A DNA stretch of 64,000 bases from Sphingopyxis sp. (GTDB lineage: Bacteria; Pseudomonadota; Alphaproteobacteria; Sphingomonadales; Sphingomonadaceae): contig PNNB01000014.1 in the NCBI GenBank assembly GCA_013823985.1, positions 1 to 64,000 on the forward strand, given 5' to 3'. A program made the position numbers and the translations under genes. Of the stretch, positions 26,352 to 36,293 are shown one piece after another (the first letter of the stretch is position 1; each line of letters starts with the position of its first letter). Below the pieces are notes generated by a model. It was not told where the DNA came from. It saw only the letters and a program-made list of their open reading frames with translations, and did no database searches.

Positions 26352-28547
26352 ATGACCTACAAAACTTTCTCAGTCGACATCGACAGCGATGGCATCGCGC
26401 TCGTCACCATCGATCTTCCGGGCGCCACCATGAATGTATGGAATGGCGACCTGATTTCGGAATTTGGCGCTTGGGTGGATGATTTTACCACCAACGAAGC
26501 GATCAAGGGCGCGGTTATCACCTCGGGCAAGGCGACAGGTTTCCTTGCCGGCGCGGACCTCACCATGCTGGGCGGCGCAAAGGCCAGCAGCACCAAGGAA
26601 GCGTTCGATCAGGCTTTCGCCCTCAACGCCTTGCTGCGCAAGATGGAAGCGGGCGGCAAGACGGCCAAGGCGCTTTCCAGCGGTCAGGCTTCGGCCAAGC
26701 CCGTTGCGTGCGCGCTCAATGGTCTGGCGCTGGGCGGCGGTCTCGAACTGGCGCTTGCCTGCCATTACCGCGTGGTCGCCGATAATCCGAAAATCCAGCT
26801 CGGCATGCCCGAGGTGATGGTCGGTCTGTTGCCCGGCGGTGGCGGCACACAGCGCACCCCGCGCCTGATTGGCCTCCAAAATGCAGCCATGATGATCATC
26901 CAGGGCAAGTCGCTCGATCCCGCAACGGCAAAGGCGCAGGGGCTGGTGCACGAAGTTGTGCCTGCGACGGACGTGATCGCCAATGCCAAGGCTTGGGTGA
27001 AAGCCAATCCGAAGGCAACCGCGCCTTGGGACAAGAAGGATTTCAAATTCCCCGGCGGTGCGGGCGCAATGGACCCACGTTCGGTCCAGCTTTTTGTTGG
27101 CCTGAACGCAATGGCGCACAAGGAAAGCAAGGGCAATTTCGACGCTGTAAAGGCCATTTTGTCTTGCCTGTACGAAGGTTCGATCCTGCCGTTCGACACG
27201 GCGCTTCGCGTGGAATCGAAATATTTCACCAAGCTGCTTTCGGGTAGCCAGGCCAAGAATATGATCCGCACCCTGTTCATCAACAAGCAGGCCGCGGAAA
27301 AAGGCGCAGGACGCCCCAAGGACGTGCCACCCGTCGAAATCAAGAAAGTCGGCGTGTTAGGCGGCGGACTAATGGGTTCGGGTATCACCCATGTCACCGT
27401 CAAGGGCGGGATGGACGTGGTTGTTCTCGACCGCAGCCTGGAAGACGCCAACAAGGCCGTGGACTATAGCCGCAAGATTATCGACAAGGCGGTCGGTCGC
27501 GGCAAAATGACCAAGGAAGCGGGCGAAGCATTCATGGCGCGTATCACGCCGACCGATAATTATGACGACCTGAAAGACGTCGATCTGATTATCGAGGCTG
27601 TGTTCGAACGCCCCGATGTGAAAGCGGACGTGATCAAAAAGGCCGAGGCGGTCATCCGTCCGGACGTGGTCTTCGCGTCGAACACATCGACCTTGCCGAT
27701 CACCGGACTTGCGAAAAATTCGGTGCGGCCGGAATTGTTTATCGGGCTGCACTTTTTCTCACCGGTTGAAAAGATGCCGCTGCTGGAAATCATCCCCGGC
27801 GAACTATCGGGCGACCGGGCTTTGGCCGCAGCATTTGACTATAACGCCAAGATCAAGAAGACCCCGATTGTCGTCAAGGACGTGCGCGGATTCTTCACCA
27901 ACCGCGTCTTCCCGCCCTATATGGGTGAGGCGATGAAGCTGGTGACCGAAGGCGTGAAGCCCGCCCTCATCGAAAATGCGGCTAAATCGCTGGGCATGCC
28001 CATCGGCCCGTTGGCGTTGCTTGACGAGACGACGCTGCAGTTGGGCTATGACGTCATGCAATCGACCAAGAAAGAATTGGGCGATGCCTATCAGCCAAGC
28101 GGCACAGAAGATTTCATGGAACTGATGGTCGTCAAATTGGGCCGCAAGGGCCGTCGTTTTGGCTCGGGTTTCTATGACTATGATGACAAGGGCGAACGCC
28201 TGACCTTGTGGCAGGGCATGGCGGACCATTACCCCTTGGCAGAAAACCAGCCATCGGTCGAAGAGGTCAAACAACGCCTTCTCTACATCCAGCTGATTGC
28301 GACCGCGCAATGCTATGAAGAAGAAGTCGTACGCGATCCACAAAGCGCGGATCTGGGTGCGATTTTCGGCTGGGGCTTCGCGCCCTATACCGGCGGTCCG
28401 ATGAGCTATATCGATACCGTCGGTCTCGAAAATTTCGTGCGCACCGCAGACAGTCTGGCCCAGCGCTTCGGCAGTCGCTTTGCACCACCGAAAAGCTTCC
28501 GCGAAATGGCGGATACGGGCGCGACGCTTTACAAAGCGGCGGCGTAG
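26352..28547 (+). CDS. FadB-like bifunctional enoyl-CoA hydratase / 3-hydroxyacyl-CoA dehydrogenase
   Basis: A 731-residue fusion. Residues about 1-200 are a crotonase domain (FLAGADLTML, then ALNGLALGGGLELALACHYR and PEVMVGLLPGGGGTQR). From about 330 there is the NAD-binding motif VGVLGGGLMGSGI and the 3-hydroxyacyl-CoA dehydrogenase blocks FASNTSTLPI and GLHFFSPVEKMPLLEI, followed by the helical C-terminal domain. It catalyses the two middle steps of beta-oxidation. With the thiolase next to it, it probably forms the trifunctional complex. A bidirectional terminator follows. Confidence 0.95.
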   Translation: MTYKTFSVDIDSDGIALVTIDLPGATMNVWNGDLISEFGAWVDDFTTNEAIKGAVITSGKATGFLAGADLTMLGGAKASSTKEAFDQAFALNALLRKMEAGGKTAKALSSGQASAKPVACALNGLALGGGLELALACHYRVVADNPKIQLGMPEVMVGLLPGGGGTQRTPRLIGLQNAAMMIIQGKSLDPATAKAQGLVHEVVPATDVIANAKAWVKANPKATAPWDKKDFKFPGGAGAMDPRSVQLFVGLNAMAHKESKGNFDAVKAILSCLYEGSILPFDTALRVESKYFTKLLSGSQAKNMIRTLFINKQAAEKGAGRPKDVPPVEIKKVGVLGGGLMGSGITHVTVKGGMDVVVLDRSLEDANKAVDYSRKIIDKAVGRGKMTKEAGEAFMARITPTDNYDDLKDVDLIIEAVFERPDVKADVIKKAEAVIRPDVVFASNTSTLPITGLAKNSVRPELFIGLHFFSPVEKMPLLEIIPGELSGDRALAAAFDYNAKIKKTPIVVKDVRGFFTNRVFPPYMGEAMKLVTEGVKPALIENAAKSLGMPIGPLALLDETTLQLGYDVMQSTKKELGDAYQPSGTEDFMELMVVKLGRKGRRFGSGFYDYDDKGERLTLWQGMADHYPLAENQPSVEEVKQRLLYIQLIATAQCYEEEVVRDPQSADLGAIFGWGFAPYTGGPMSYIDTVGLENFVRTADSLAQRFGSRFAPPKSFREMADTGATLYKAAA

Positions 28548-28667
28548 GAACGAAGATCAAGGGAGAAGGGCGGGCCTAAAAGCTACGTCTTTCTCCAAAC
28601 CGTCGATTTGAAACTAGGTTTGGGTGACGGGACCGAAAATGTTGTTCTGTTCCCCGTAACCGACAAA

Positions 28668-28706
28668 CAAAAGGGGCGACCTCCACATGGAAGGCCGCCC
28701 CTTTTT
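28668..28706. terminator. Bidirectional rho-independent terminator
   Basis: An AAAAGGGGCG left arm and a CGCCCCTTTTT right arm enclose a partly paired loop around CCACATGG. T-runs occur on both strands, so it can end both the rightward fadB-like operon and the leftward TonB-receptor gene (stop at 28721). Confidence 0.8.
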
Positions 28707-28720
28707 GGTTGTGTAGCGGT

Positions 28721-31303
28721 TTAGAACTTCGCGCGTACTGTCAAACCGTACATGCGAGGCTCTTCGACAAAGCCGATCAGCGAACGGGTGCCCGCACCGC
28801 CACGCAGCGGCGTGTTGGCGGTGATGCCGCGGGTGATTTCGTTCGACAGGTTCGTGCCCCACAGTTCAAAGGTGAAACGCTCATCCGGCGTGGTAAGCCC
28901 GATGCGTGCGTTCATCTTGAAATAGTTTTCCTGCCGCGCGAGCGGGATGGGAAGACCATTGGTGTCGAGGTCGATCGTGCGTGTTGTCCGGCTGTCCGAA
29001 TAGTTCATGCTGCCGTTGACCAGCAATCCCCAGCCCGAGCTGTTGAGCGGACCGTCATAGGTCAAGCCAACGACACTGGTGAACTTCGGTGCATTGGTCA
29101 GGTCCTGACCGCACAGACGGGTGACCGAACCCAGCGCGCCGGGTGCGACGCCCACGGCGCAGTTTCCGGGGTAACGGGCGTCGGCATAGGTCATGGCCAA
29201 ATTGCCCTTCACATAATTGCCGAAGTCACCGAACAGTTCCAGTTCGGCACCGGTCGAACGGGCCGAATTGACGTTAAAGGTCAGGAACTGGACGCCCGTG
29301 AATTCGAGGACCTGGAAGTCGCTCATCTTCATGTCGAACAGGGCAAGGTTGGCCTTGATCGGGCCGAAGGTCGCTTTGACGCCGACTTCGATCTGGTTGA
29401 CCTTTTCCGATTCAAAACGGGGATCGGCAAAAACCGGGGCGACCGTACCGCCACCGGCAAGGACCGCGGCCGAATTGGTGATATTTGCGGCCGTCGGATC
29501 GAGGTTGAAACCACCCGATTTAAAGCCATGGCTGTAGCCGGCGTAAATCAGCAGGTCCGGATTGACTTTATAGCCGACCTGTGCGGTGTAGGTGATTTCG
29601 TCATCCTTGAAGACGTTCGCCCATTCGCGTGGCAATGGCAGGAAACGGCTGGCGAGACCGCCACCCAGTCCGGCAGGAGCCGTCAGTGTGACAGGCGCTG
29701 CGAACGGGAAACAGTTCAGGCCGACAACGCCGGACTGGACCGCGCCGGGCAGCAGGGCTGCTGAGAAGGCGCCCGTCAGAACACCGTTGACGCTGGCTTG
29801 GCAGGCACCGTTGCTGGCGTTGAGCTGGTCAAAGGACGCTGTCTTCTTTTCATCGACATAACGCGCACCGAGCGTGAGGCTCAGCTTGTCGGTGAAATTG
29901 ATCACATTATGCGTGAAGACAGAGAAGCTCTTTGCGCTTTGCGTGAACACATTCTCTGCAAATGAACCGCCCGAGTTGACCGGAATACCGCCATTGCCCA
30001 GCGCGGTTAGCGTGAAGAGCGGATTGACGCCGAGTGCGTTGGCAAAGTTGAACGCACTGTTGGCGCGTTGGTAATCGGTGCCGAAGGTCATCGATTGGTT
30101 CGATGTGATGTCTTCCTTCGAATAGAAGCCACCGACCAGCCAGTCGAGATGGTCATCAAAGGCCGTCCCCTGCAGGCGCAATTCCTGTGTGAAGGTCTTG
30201 ATCTTGTCGCCGTTGGGCAAAATACCCGGACGCGAGTTCGATCCGCCTGCGCCAGCGGTGAAGATGTTCAGGCTGGTGAAGTCGGATTCTTGGGTCGAGC
30301 TCGACTTAAAGTCACGATATGCGGTGATGGATGTCAGCTTTACGCCGCCAAAATCCCATTTCAGTTCGCCCGAAACGCCCCATTGTTCTGCACCATTTTT
30401 GAACAATTGGCTGTTCGTGTCGAGACCTCTGAGCGCGCTTGGACCCGAAGCGTCGACGCCATCCGACGTCAAGCCGTGGAAAGCGGCAAATGGAGCGAGT
30501 TCGGTTTCACGTACGATAACCGCATCGCAGCAATTTTCGTCGACTTTCGAATAATCGGCAAGCAGACGGATGCTGACATCGGCATTGGGTTCGACGTAAA
30601 GCTGTCCACGCAGCATGTAACGGTCGCGGTTGTTGCTTTCCGCGCCGGTCGAGCTTTTCAGATAGCCGTCGCGTTTGCGCCACGTTCCCGACAGCCGGAT
30701 ACCGGCCACATCTTGCGCAATCGGAACGCTGACGCCGCCCTGCACATTCATGAAGTTATAATTGCCATAGCTGGCGTTCGCAAAGCCTTCGAATTCCGAG
30801 AGGCTAGGGCGTTTGGTCGAAATATTCAGCGCACCGGCCGAGGTGTTGCGGCCGAACAATGTGCCTTGAGGTCCGCGCAAGATTTCGAGACGCTCCAGAT
30901 CGACCAGATCGCCCAAAGCTACGCCGGGGCGAGATTGATACACGCCGTCAATGAACACGCCGACCGAGCTTTCCAGACCAGTGTTGTTCCCGGTTGTACC
31001 GACGCCGCGAATCTTGATCGAGGTGCCTTGGGTTTCGGTCTGTGACGACTGGATGTTGAAGCTAGGTGAAATCGACGAAAGCGTCTTTATGTCCGAGACA
31101 CCTTCGCGCTCAAGTGCTTCCGGCGCGACCGCCGTAACGGCGAGGGGAATGTCCTGAACATCCATCGCACGCAGGGTTGCCGTCACGATGATCGGTTCGT
31201 TGCCGGAATCCTCTTCGGCCTGTGGGGCTTCTTGGGCATAAACGGCAGGAACGAACATCGTGCTGCACAGCGCAGCCGTCAGTATATGATTAAATCGACG
31301 CAT
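28721..31303 (-). CDS. TonB-dependent outer-membrane receptor
   Basis: An 860-residue receptor with a signal peptide ending VYA-QEAPQ (about residue 23), a plug domain from about 45 to 160 (DIPLAVTAVAPEALEREGVSDI, then GIRGVGTTGNNTGLESSVGVFIDGVY and LERLEILRGPQGTLFGRNTS), and a 22-strand-type barrel ending in Phe. It imports an unknown ligand with TonB energy. Sphingomonads carry dozens of such receptors, often next to catabolic genes; the neighbouring acyl-CoA operon suggests a lipid or aromatic ligand, only by context. It diverges from the E1 gene. Confidence 0.93.
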   Translation of the reverse strand: MRRFNHILTAALCSTMFVPAVYAQEAPQAEEDSGNEPIIVTATLRAMDVQDIPLAVTAVAPEALEREGVSDIKTLSSISPSFNIQSSQTETQGTSIKIRGVGTTGNNTGLESSVGVFIDGVYQSRPGVALGDLVDLERLEILRGPQGTLFGRNTSAGALNISTKRPSLSEFEGFANASYGNYNFMNVQGGVSVPIAQDVAGIRLSGTWRKRDGYLKSSTGAESNNRDRYMLRGQLYVEPNADVSIRLLADYSKVDENCCDAVIVRETELAPFAAFHGLTSDGVDASGPSALRGLDTNSQLFKNGAEQWGVSGELKWDFGGVKLTSITAYRDFKSSSTQESDFTSLNIFTAGAGGSNSRPGILPNGDKIKTFTQELRLQGTAFDDHLDWLVGGFYSKEDITSNQSMTFGTDYQRANSAFNFANALGVNPLFTLTALGNGGIPVNSGGSFAENVFTQSAKSFSVFTHNVINFTDKLSLTLGARYVDEKKTASFDQLNASNGACQASVNGVLTGAFSAALLPGAVQSGVVGLNCFPFAAPVTLTAPAGLGGGLASRFLPLPREWANVFKDDEITYTAQVGYKVNPDLLIYAGYSHGFKSGGFNLDPTAANITNSAAVLAGGGTVAPVFADPRFESEKVNQIEVGVKATFGPIKANLALFDMKMSDFQVLEFTGVQFLTFNVNSARSTGAELELFGDFGNYVKGNLAMTYADARYPGNCAVGVAPGALGSVTRLCGQDLTNAPKFTSVVGLTYDGPLNSSGWGLLVNGSMNYSDSRTTRTIDLDTNGLPIPLARQENYFKMNARIGLTTPDERFTFELWGTNLSNEITRGITANTPLRGGAGTRSLIGFVEEPRMYGLTVRAKF

Positions 31304-31456
31304 TTTTCTCTCTCCTCCTTAACCGGCGATCTGGTTGGCGACATTCCTGTTCATCTTTGCCAAACCGCCATTTACACATTCACTAGGATATCTTCCTGGG
31401 GAACAAGCTCTCTCGACTCCCATCCTATCAACGATTTTTGGCAAATCCAGCAATTT

Positions 31457-31468
31457 AATCGCGCGATT
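31457..31468. promoter_or_regulatory. 12-bp perfect palindrome AATCGCGCGATT in the receptor/E1 divergent region
   Basis: A perfect dyad with imperfect extension to about 18 bp (ATTT-core-GAAT type flanks). It lies 57 bases before the E1 start and about 150 bases from the receptor start. It shares the core AATCG-NN-CGATT with the site at 23912-23927, suggesting a common regulator. Confidence 0.45.
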
Positions 31469-31524
31469 GAATTTGCCAAATAACTGTGGCTTTTCCGTCG
31501 CGCAGGATATTATAGCCCTTGGCT

Positions 31525-33717
31525 ATGTTTGACCGCCCCACCATCATTGACGAAGCCTTTGTGCGCCGCGTCGCCGCCCATGACTTTCAGGCACAGCGCA
31601 GCAATTCGGCTTCTATATCTGTTCCCGCACATCAATTGGTCGATCTGTTCGACACCCAGATTATGAGCCGCCATCTCGATTTGTGGGCGCGGCGGTCCAA
31701 GGGGAAGACCTTTTATTCTATCGGCAGTTCCGGCCATGAAGGCACGGCGGCTATGGCGGCGGCGACGCGGCACACCGATATGGCGTTTCTGCATTATCGC
31801 GATGCGGCGTTCCTCATTCAGCGGAAGAAACAGTTCGGCGGGCTGACCCCGCTTTATGATATGGCGTTGTCCTTTGCGGCCTCTGCCGAGGATCCGATTT
31901 CGGGTGGCCGGCATAAGGTTCTGGGGTGCGCCAACACCTTCGTTCCCCCGCAAACAAGCACCATCGCCTCGCATCTGCCGAAAGCTGTCGGTGCGGCGCA
32001 CTCTTTGGGGATGGCGCAGCGGTTGAAGATGGAAGAGGCAATCTTGCCGCATGATGCGGTTATCCTCTGTTCGTTCGGTGATGCGTCGGCCAACCATTCA
32101 ACGTCGCAGGGCGCATTCAACTCGGCCTGTTGGGCGGCTTACCAGCATTTGCCCATGCCGATCATCTTCCTGTGCGAGGATAATGGCATCGGGATATCGG
32201 TTCGCACCCCGGGTGGCTGGGTCGAAGCGAATTTCGCACACCGGCCTGCGCTGCACTATATCCAGTGCGACGGGGCGGATTTGAACGACGCCTTGCGCGG
32301 CTGTCAGGAAGCAGTGCACTATGCCCGGTCGCGGCGCAAACCTGTGTTCCTGCATATGCGCACTGTTCGGCTGATGGGCCATGCAGGTGCGGATGTGGAG
32401 GCGAGTTATTCCGCGCTTGCCAACATCGAAGCGGCCGAGGCGCAGGACCCGCTGCTGCACAGCGCGCGCATCGTGCATGAACAGGCTGGGCTTTCAGGTG
32501 AGGAAATCGTGCGCCGCTATCAGGATATGCGCGCACGGGTCGACCATGTGGCGCAAGACGCGCTCGCCAAGCCGCGTATCGAGACAGCGACTGACGTCAT
32601 GGCGTCGATTGACCCTGTTGAAGGGATGAAAAGCTCGCCACCTTTGCCGGATATAGCCGCTCGCGACCATATGTTTGCCAAGGACCAGCGCAATTTGGCG
32701 AAGCCTGTGACGCTGGCAAAATCGATCAATTTCGCGCTGGCTGATTTGATGCTCCGCTATCCCAATGTTGCCCTTTTCGGCGAAGATGTCGCGCGCAAGG
32801 GCGGGGTATATGGGGTGACGCAGGGGTTGCAGGACAAATTCGGCGCTGCAAGGGTCTTTGATACCTTGCTGGATGAACAGACCATCCTGGGGCTTGCCAT
32901 TGGCATGGGGCATAATGGCTTTGTGCCGATCCCGGAAATCCAGTTTCTGGCCTATCTGCACAATGCCGAAGACCAGATCAGGGGCGAGGCGGCGACGCTT
33001 TCGTTCTTCTCGAACCGGCAATATCGCAACCCGATGGTCGTCCGCATCGCCGGATTACCCTATCAGAAGGGCTTTGGCGGGCATTTCCATAATGATAACA
33101 GCCTTGCGGTGCTAACCGACATTCCCGGAATAGTGGTCGCCTGTCCCTCCAACGCCGCCGATGCGCCAGCTATGCTGCGCGAATGTGTCCGGATGGCGTA
33201 TGAGGATGGCAAGGTCGTGGTGTTTGTCGAGCCCATCGCGCTCTACCACACAACCGATTTGCTGGAGGCGAATGACGGGGCATGGACGGCACCCTATGTT
33301 GCACCGGCGGACGCACCTTCCATCGGCTTTGGCGAATTGCATCAACATGGGAGCGGGTCGCAACTTGCGATAATAACCTACGGAAATGGTTATTTTCTTT
33401 CACGTCAGGCGGAGGCCGAACTGCGCGCTGACGGCATTGACCTACGGATCATTGACCTGCGCTGGCTCCACCCGTTGAACGATGCCGCGATTGTCGCCGC
33501 TGTCGCCGACTGCCAAAATATCCTGATCGTTGACGAAAGCCGTCGGACCGGCAGCTTGAGTGAGAAACTGATGACCATTTTGGCAGAGGCCGGACGCGGC
33601 GATGTGACGCACCGGATTACTGCCGAGGATTGCTTCATACCCCTCGGACCCGCCGCGGAACTGGTATTGCCCAGCCGCGAGTCGATCATTGCAGCCGCAA
33701 AGGTGGCCGTGGCATGA
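31525..33717 (+). CDS. Fused E1 alpha-beta 2-oxoacid dehydrogenase (thiamine-diphosphate dependent)
   Basis: I use the ATG at 31525 (730 residues) rather than a TTG two codons earlier. The N-terminal half is E1-alpha-like: GTAAMAAATRH, then GSGKHK-like GGRHKVLG and the thiamine site GDASANHSTSQGAFNSA ending in EDNG. The C-terminal half is E1-beta-like: LFGEDVARKGGVYGVTQGL, FDTLLDEQTILGLAIGMG with the catalytic Glu, and PEIQFLAYLHNAEDQIRGEA. Fused E1 chains exist for branched-chain and acetoin-type enzymes, but no E2 or E3 is in this window. The stop overlaps the next start by 4 bases, so coupling to the acyltransferase-like gene is probable. Confidence 0.87.
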   Translation: MFDRPTIIDEAFVRRVAAHDFQAQRSNSASISVPAHQLVDLFDTQIMSRHLDLWARRSKGKTFYSIGSSGHEGTAAMAAATRHTDMAFLHYRDAAFLIQRKKQFGGLTPLYDMALSFAASAEDPISGGRHKVLGCANTFVPPQTSTIASHLPKAVGAAHSLGMAQRLKMEEAILPHDAVILCSFGDASANHSTSQGAFNSACWAAYQHLPMPIIFLCEDNGIGISVRTPGGWVEANFAHRPALHYIQCDGADLNDALRGCQEAVHYARSRRKPVFLHMRTVRLMGHAGADVEASYSALANIEAAEAQDPLLHSARIVHEQAGLSGEEIVRRYQDMRARVDHVAQDALAKPRIETATDVMASIDPVEGMKSSPPLPDIAARDHMFAKDQRNLAKPVTLAKSINFALADLMLRYPNVALFGEDVARKGGVYGVTQGLQDKFGAARVFDTLLDEQTILGLAIGMGHNGFVPIPEIQFLAYLHNAEDQIRGEAATLSFFSNRQYRNPMVVRIAGLPYQKGFGGHFHNDNSLAVLTDIPGIVVACPSNAADAPAMLRECVRMAYEDGKVVVFVEPIALYHTTDLLEANDGAWTAPYVAPADAPSIGFGELHQHGSGSQLAIITYGNGYFLSRQAEAELRADGIDLRIIDLRWLHPLNDAAIVAAVADCQNILIVDESRRTGSLSEKLMTILAEAGRGDVTHRITAEDCFIPLGPAAELVLPSRESIIAAAKVAVA

Positions 33718-34748
33718 AAGAAACCGCACTCGTCGTTTGCCCGGGCCGTGGCACCTATAATGCGCCGGAGCTGGGCTATCTGAAAAGCCATCATGCCGAC
33801 CGATGGGCAATGGTAGAGCAACTGGACGCACTGCGCCGTTCCTTGGGGCAGATACCAATTTCCGAACTGGACGGTGCCGACAAATATGCGCCGTCGGTTC
33901 ATATGACCGGCGATAATGCGTCTCTGTTGATCTACGCCTGCGCGCTTGCCGATTTCGCGGCGATTGACCGGGACCGCTACGATATTGTTGCCGTTACCGG
34001 TAATTCCATGGGCTGGTATCTGGCACTGGCCTGCGCCGGAATTCTCGATTTCGAAGGCGGCGCTCGGTTGGTCAACACCATGGGCGGCATGATGCACCAG
34101 CATGGTGTGGGCGGACAGATTGTGTGGCCGATTGCCGATTCAGACTGGCGTACCGATCCAGAAAAAGTAAATCAAGTCAGTGCATTATGCGAAGAAGCTA
34201 AATCGATTTCGGATATCGAAGTCCATATTTCCATCCACCTTGGCGGCATGGTTGTTTTTGCGGCCGATGAGGCTGGCCTGAAATGGTTGTCGGAGCGGCT
34301 GCCGAAGGATGACCGCTTCCCGATGCGCCTGATGCACCATGCCGCTTTCCACAGCCCGCTCCTGGACCATATCCCGCAAATGGCCCGCGCCGCCAATCCT
34401 CCTTCGGATTTCGGGGACGGCGCACTTGCCGCCGTAGACGGTAAGGGCAAAGTCTGGTCGCCCAAGGCATTCGATCCAGCGGCGGTTTATGACTATACCT
34501 TGGGTGCGCAGCTCAACCGGACCTATGATTTCACGCGAGGGGTGCAGGTAGCTGCTGCCGAATTTGCGCCTGACAAGATCATCGTTCTTGGCCCCGGCAC
34601 CACATTGGGTGCCCCCACGGCGCAGGCGCTGATCGCGTCGCATTGGCGCGGGCTGTCCGGAAAGGCTGACTTTCAAGCACGCCAGTCCGAAAATCCGGTG
34701 ATTTTGTCGATGGGAATAGCCGAGCAGAGGGCGCAGGTGGTCCGTTAA
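33714..34748 (+). CDS. Malonyltransferase-like (FabD-fold) acyltransferase with altered active site
   Basis: A 344-residue protein beginning at the ATG overlapping the E1 stop. It has the FabD fold: the nucleophile elbow GNSMGWYLALACAGILDF (GHSLGEYSAL... in E. coli FabD) and the downstream His motif AFHSPLL. Ungapped comparison from the Ser shows that the residue equal to Arg117 of FabD, which binds the malonyl carboxylate, is Met here, and Gln11 of the GQG loop is Arg (PGRGTY). These changes suggest a non-malonyl acyl substrate. It may pass an acyl unit made by the E1 protein to a carrier; that is inference. Confidence 0.8.
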   Translation: MKETALVVCPGRGTYNAPELGYLKSHHADRWAMVEQLDALRRSLGQIPISELDGADKYAPSVHMTGDNASLLIYACALADFAAIDRDRYDIVAVTGNSMGWYLALACAGILDFEGGARLVNTMGGMMHQHGVGGQIVWPIADSDWRTDPEKVNQVSALCEEAKSISDIEVHISIHLGGMVVFAADEAGLKWLSERLPKDDRFPMRLMHHAAFHSPLLDHIPQMARAANPPSDFGDGALAAVDGKGKVWSPKAFDPAAVYDYTLGAQLNRTYDFTRGVQVAAAEFAPDKIIVLGPGTTLGAPTAQALIASHWRGLSGKADFQARQSENPVILSMGIAEQRAQVVR

Positions 34749-34847
34749 GGGCGGTGCATACGAATAAGCGCTAGACGCGGGGGGTCGGCAAGCTAAGGGA
34801 AGGCGCGTAATCGACGCGCAGGACGCCGATTGTTGGAGATAGGCTGC

Positions 34848-36293
34848 ATGAGCGAGCATAGTTCGACCCTCTTATTATTCGGCGCCACCGGCGATCTTTC
34901 CCGGCGGATGTTGCTGCCCTCGCTTTATGCGCTGCACGCCGATGAACTGATCGACCCCGCCTTGCGCATATTCGGCACCGCGCGCAGCGCGTATAGCGAC
35001 GCTGAGTTCCGCGAATTTGCCCGTACCGCGCTCTGCGAATTTCTGCCTGAGGACCGCAAGGCAGAGGGCATGATCGATGCCTTTTTACAGCGCCTTCATT
35101 ATCAGGCGCTCGATGCGTCGCAGCCGGATGGCTTTGCGGCACTGGCCGATAAGATCGGCGATATTTCCGTCGGGCTTTCCATCTTTCTGTCCACCGCGCC
35201 GTCGCTTTTCGAACCGACGATCAAGGGTCTGCACAGCGCCGGCCTTGCCGGCGACAATGTCCGCATCGGCCTTGAAAAACCGCTCGGCAATGATCTGGCC
35301 AGCAGTTGCCAGATCAACGATGCGGTGAACGCCGTATTCCCTGAAAAGCGCACATTCCGCATCGACCATTATCTCGGCAAGGAAACCGTGCAGAACTTGA
35401 TGGCGCTGCGCTTTGCCAATATGCTGTTTGAACCCCTGTGGAACGCAAATGCGATCGAGCATGTGCAGATCACGGTGAGCGAGACCGTGGGCCTTGAAGG
35501 ACGCGCGGGTTTCTATGACGATACCGGCGCGCTGCGCGATATGGTGCAGAACCATATGCTGCAATTGGTCGCGCTGACCGCGATGGAGCCGCCCGCCAAT
35601 CTGGACGCCACCGCAATCCGTGACGAGAAAGTCAAAGTCCTTCGCGCCCTGCGGCCTGTTGCCGAAGGCGATGTGGTGACCGGCCAATATGGCGATGGCG
35701 CGGTGAAGGGTGAAGCGGTCAAAAGCTACGAAGCCGATTTGGGCAAACCCTCGGACACTGAAACCTTCGTCGCGATCAAGGCCTATGTCGATAACTGGCG
35801 GTGGCAGGGTGTGCCGTTTTTCTTGCGCACCGGAAAGCGTCTACCTGAACGACGTAGCGAGATTGTGATCCAGTTCAAGCCGGTTCCCCATAATGTGTTC
35901 GGCGCGCGGGGCGGAAGGTTGGAAGCCAACACGCTGATCATCCGGTTGCAGCCGGAAGAATATGTGCGCCTGCTGGTCATGGCGAAAGAGCCGGGTCTGG
36001 ATCGTGGCGGCGTTACCCTGCGGGAGGTGCCCTTGGACCTTTCGCTGACAACCGCCTTCGCCGGATCGCGCCGCCGGATCGCTTATGAACGGCTATTGCT
36101 GGACCTGATCGAAGGCGACCAGACCTTGTTCGTCCGACGCGACGAGGTGGAGGCGCAATGGAAATGGGTCGATGCAATCCGCGAGCTTTGGAAATCCACC
36201 GGGCTGAAGCCCAAAAATTACGGCGCAGGCAGCTGGGGGCCCAACGCCGCCATCGCACTTGCCGAACGGGATGGAGTAAGCTGGCATGAGTAA
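34848..36293 (+). CDS. zwf: Glucose-6-phosphate 1-dehydrogenase
   Basis: The start is the ATG at 34848 (481 residues), with GGAG ten bases upstream. Residues near the N-terminus hold the NADP-binding motif [17 protein letters not shown]. The substrate motif [14 protein letters not shown] carries the catalytic His and Lys. The enzyme oxidises glucose-6-phosphate to 6-phosphogluconolactone, the entry of the Entner-Doudoroff and pentose-phosphate routes. It overlaps edd by 8 bases, so it heads a tightly packed glucose operon. Confidence 0.97.
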   Translation: MSEHSSTLLLFGATGDLSRRMLLPSLYALHADELIDPALRIFGTARSAYSDAEFREFARTALCEFLPEDRKAEGMIDAFLQRLHYQALDASQPDGFAALADKIGDISVGLSIFLSTAPSLFEPTIKGLHSAGLAGDNVRIGLEKPLGNDLASSCQINDAVNAVFPEKRTFRIDHYLGKETVQNLMALRFANMLFEPLWNANAIEHVQITVSETVGLEGRAGFYDDTGALRDMVQNHMLQLVALTAMEPPANLDATAIRDEKVKVLRALRPVAEGDVVTGQYGDGAVKGEAVKSYEADLGKPSDTETFVAIKAYVDNWRWQGVPFFLRTGKRLPERRSEIVIQFKPVPHNVFGARGGRLEANTLIIRLQPEEYVRLLVMAKEPGLDRGGVTLREVPLDLSLTTAFAGSRRRIAYERLLLDLIEGDQTLFVRRDEVEAQWKWVDAIRELWKSTGLKPKNYGAGSWGPNAAIALAERDGVSWHE

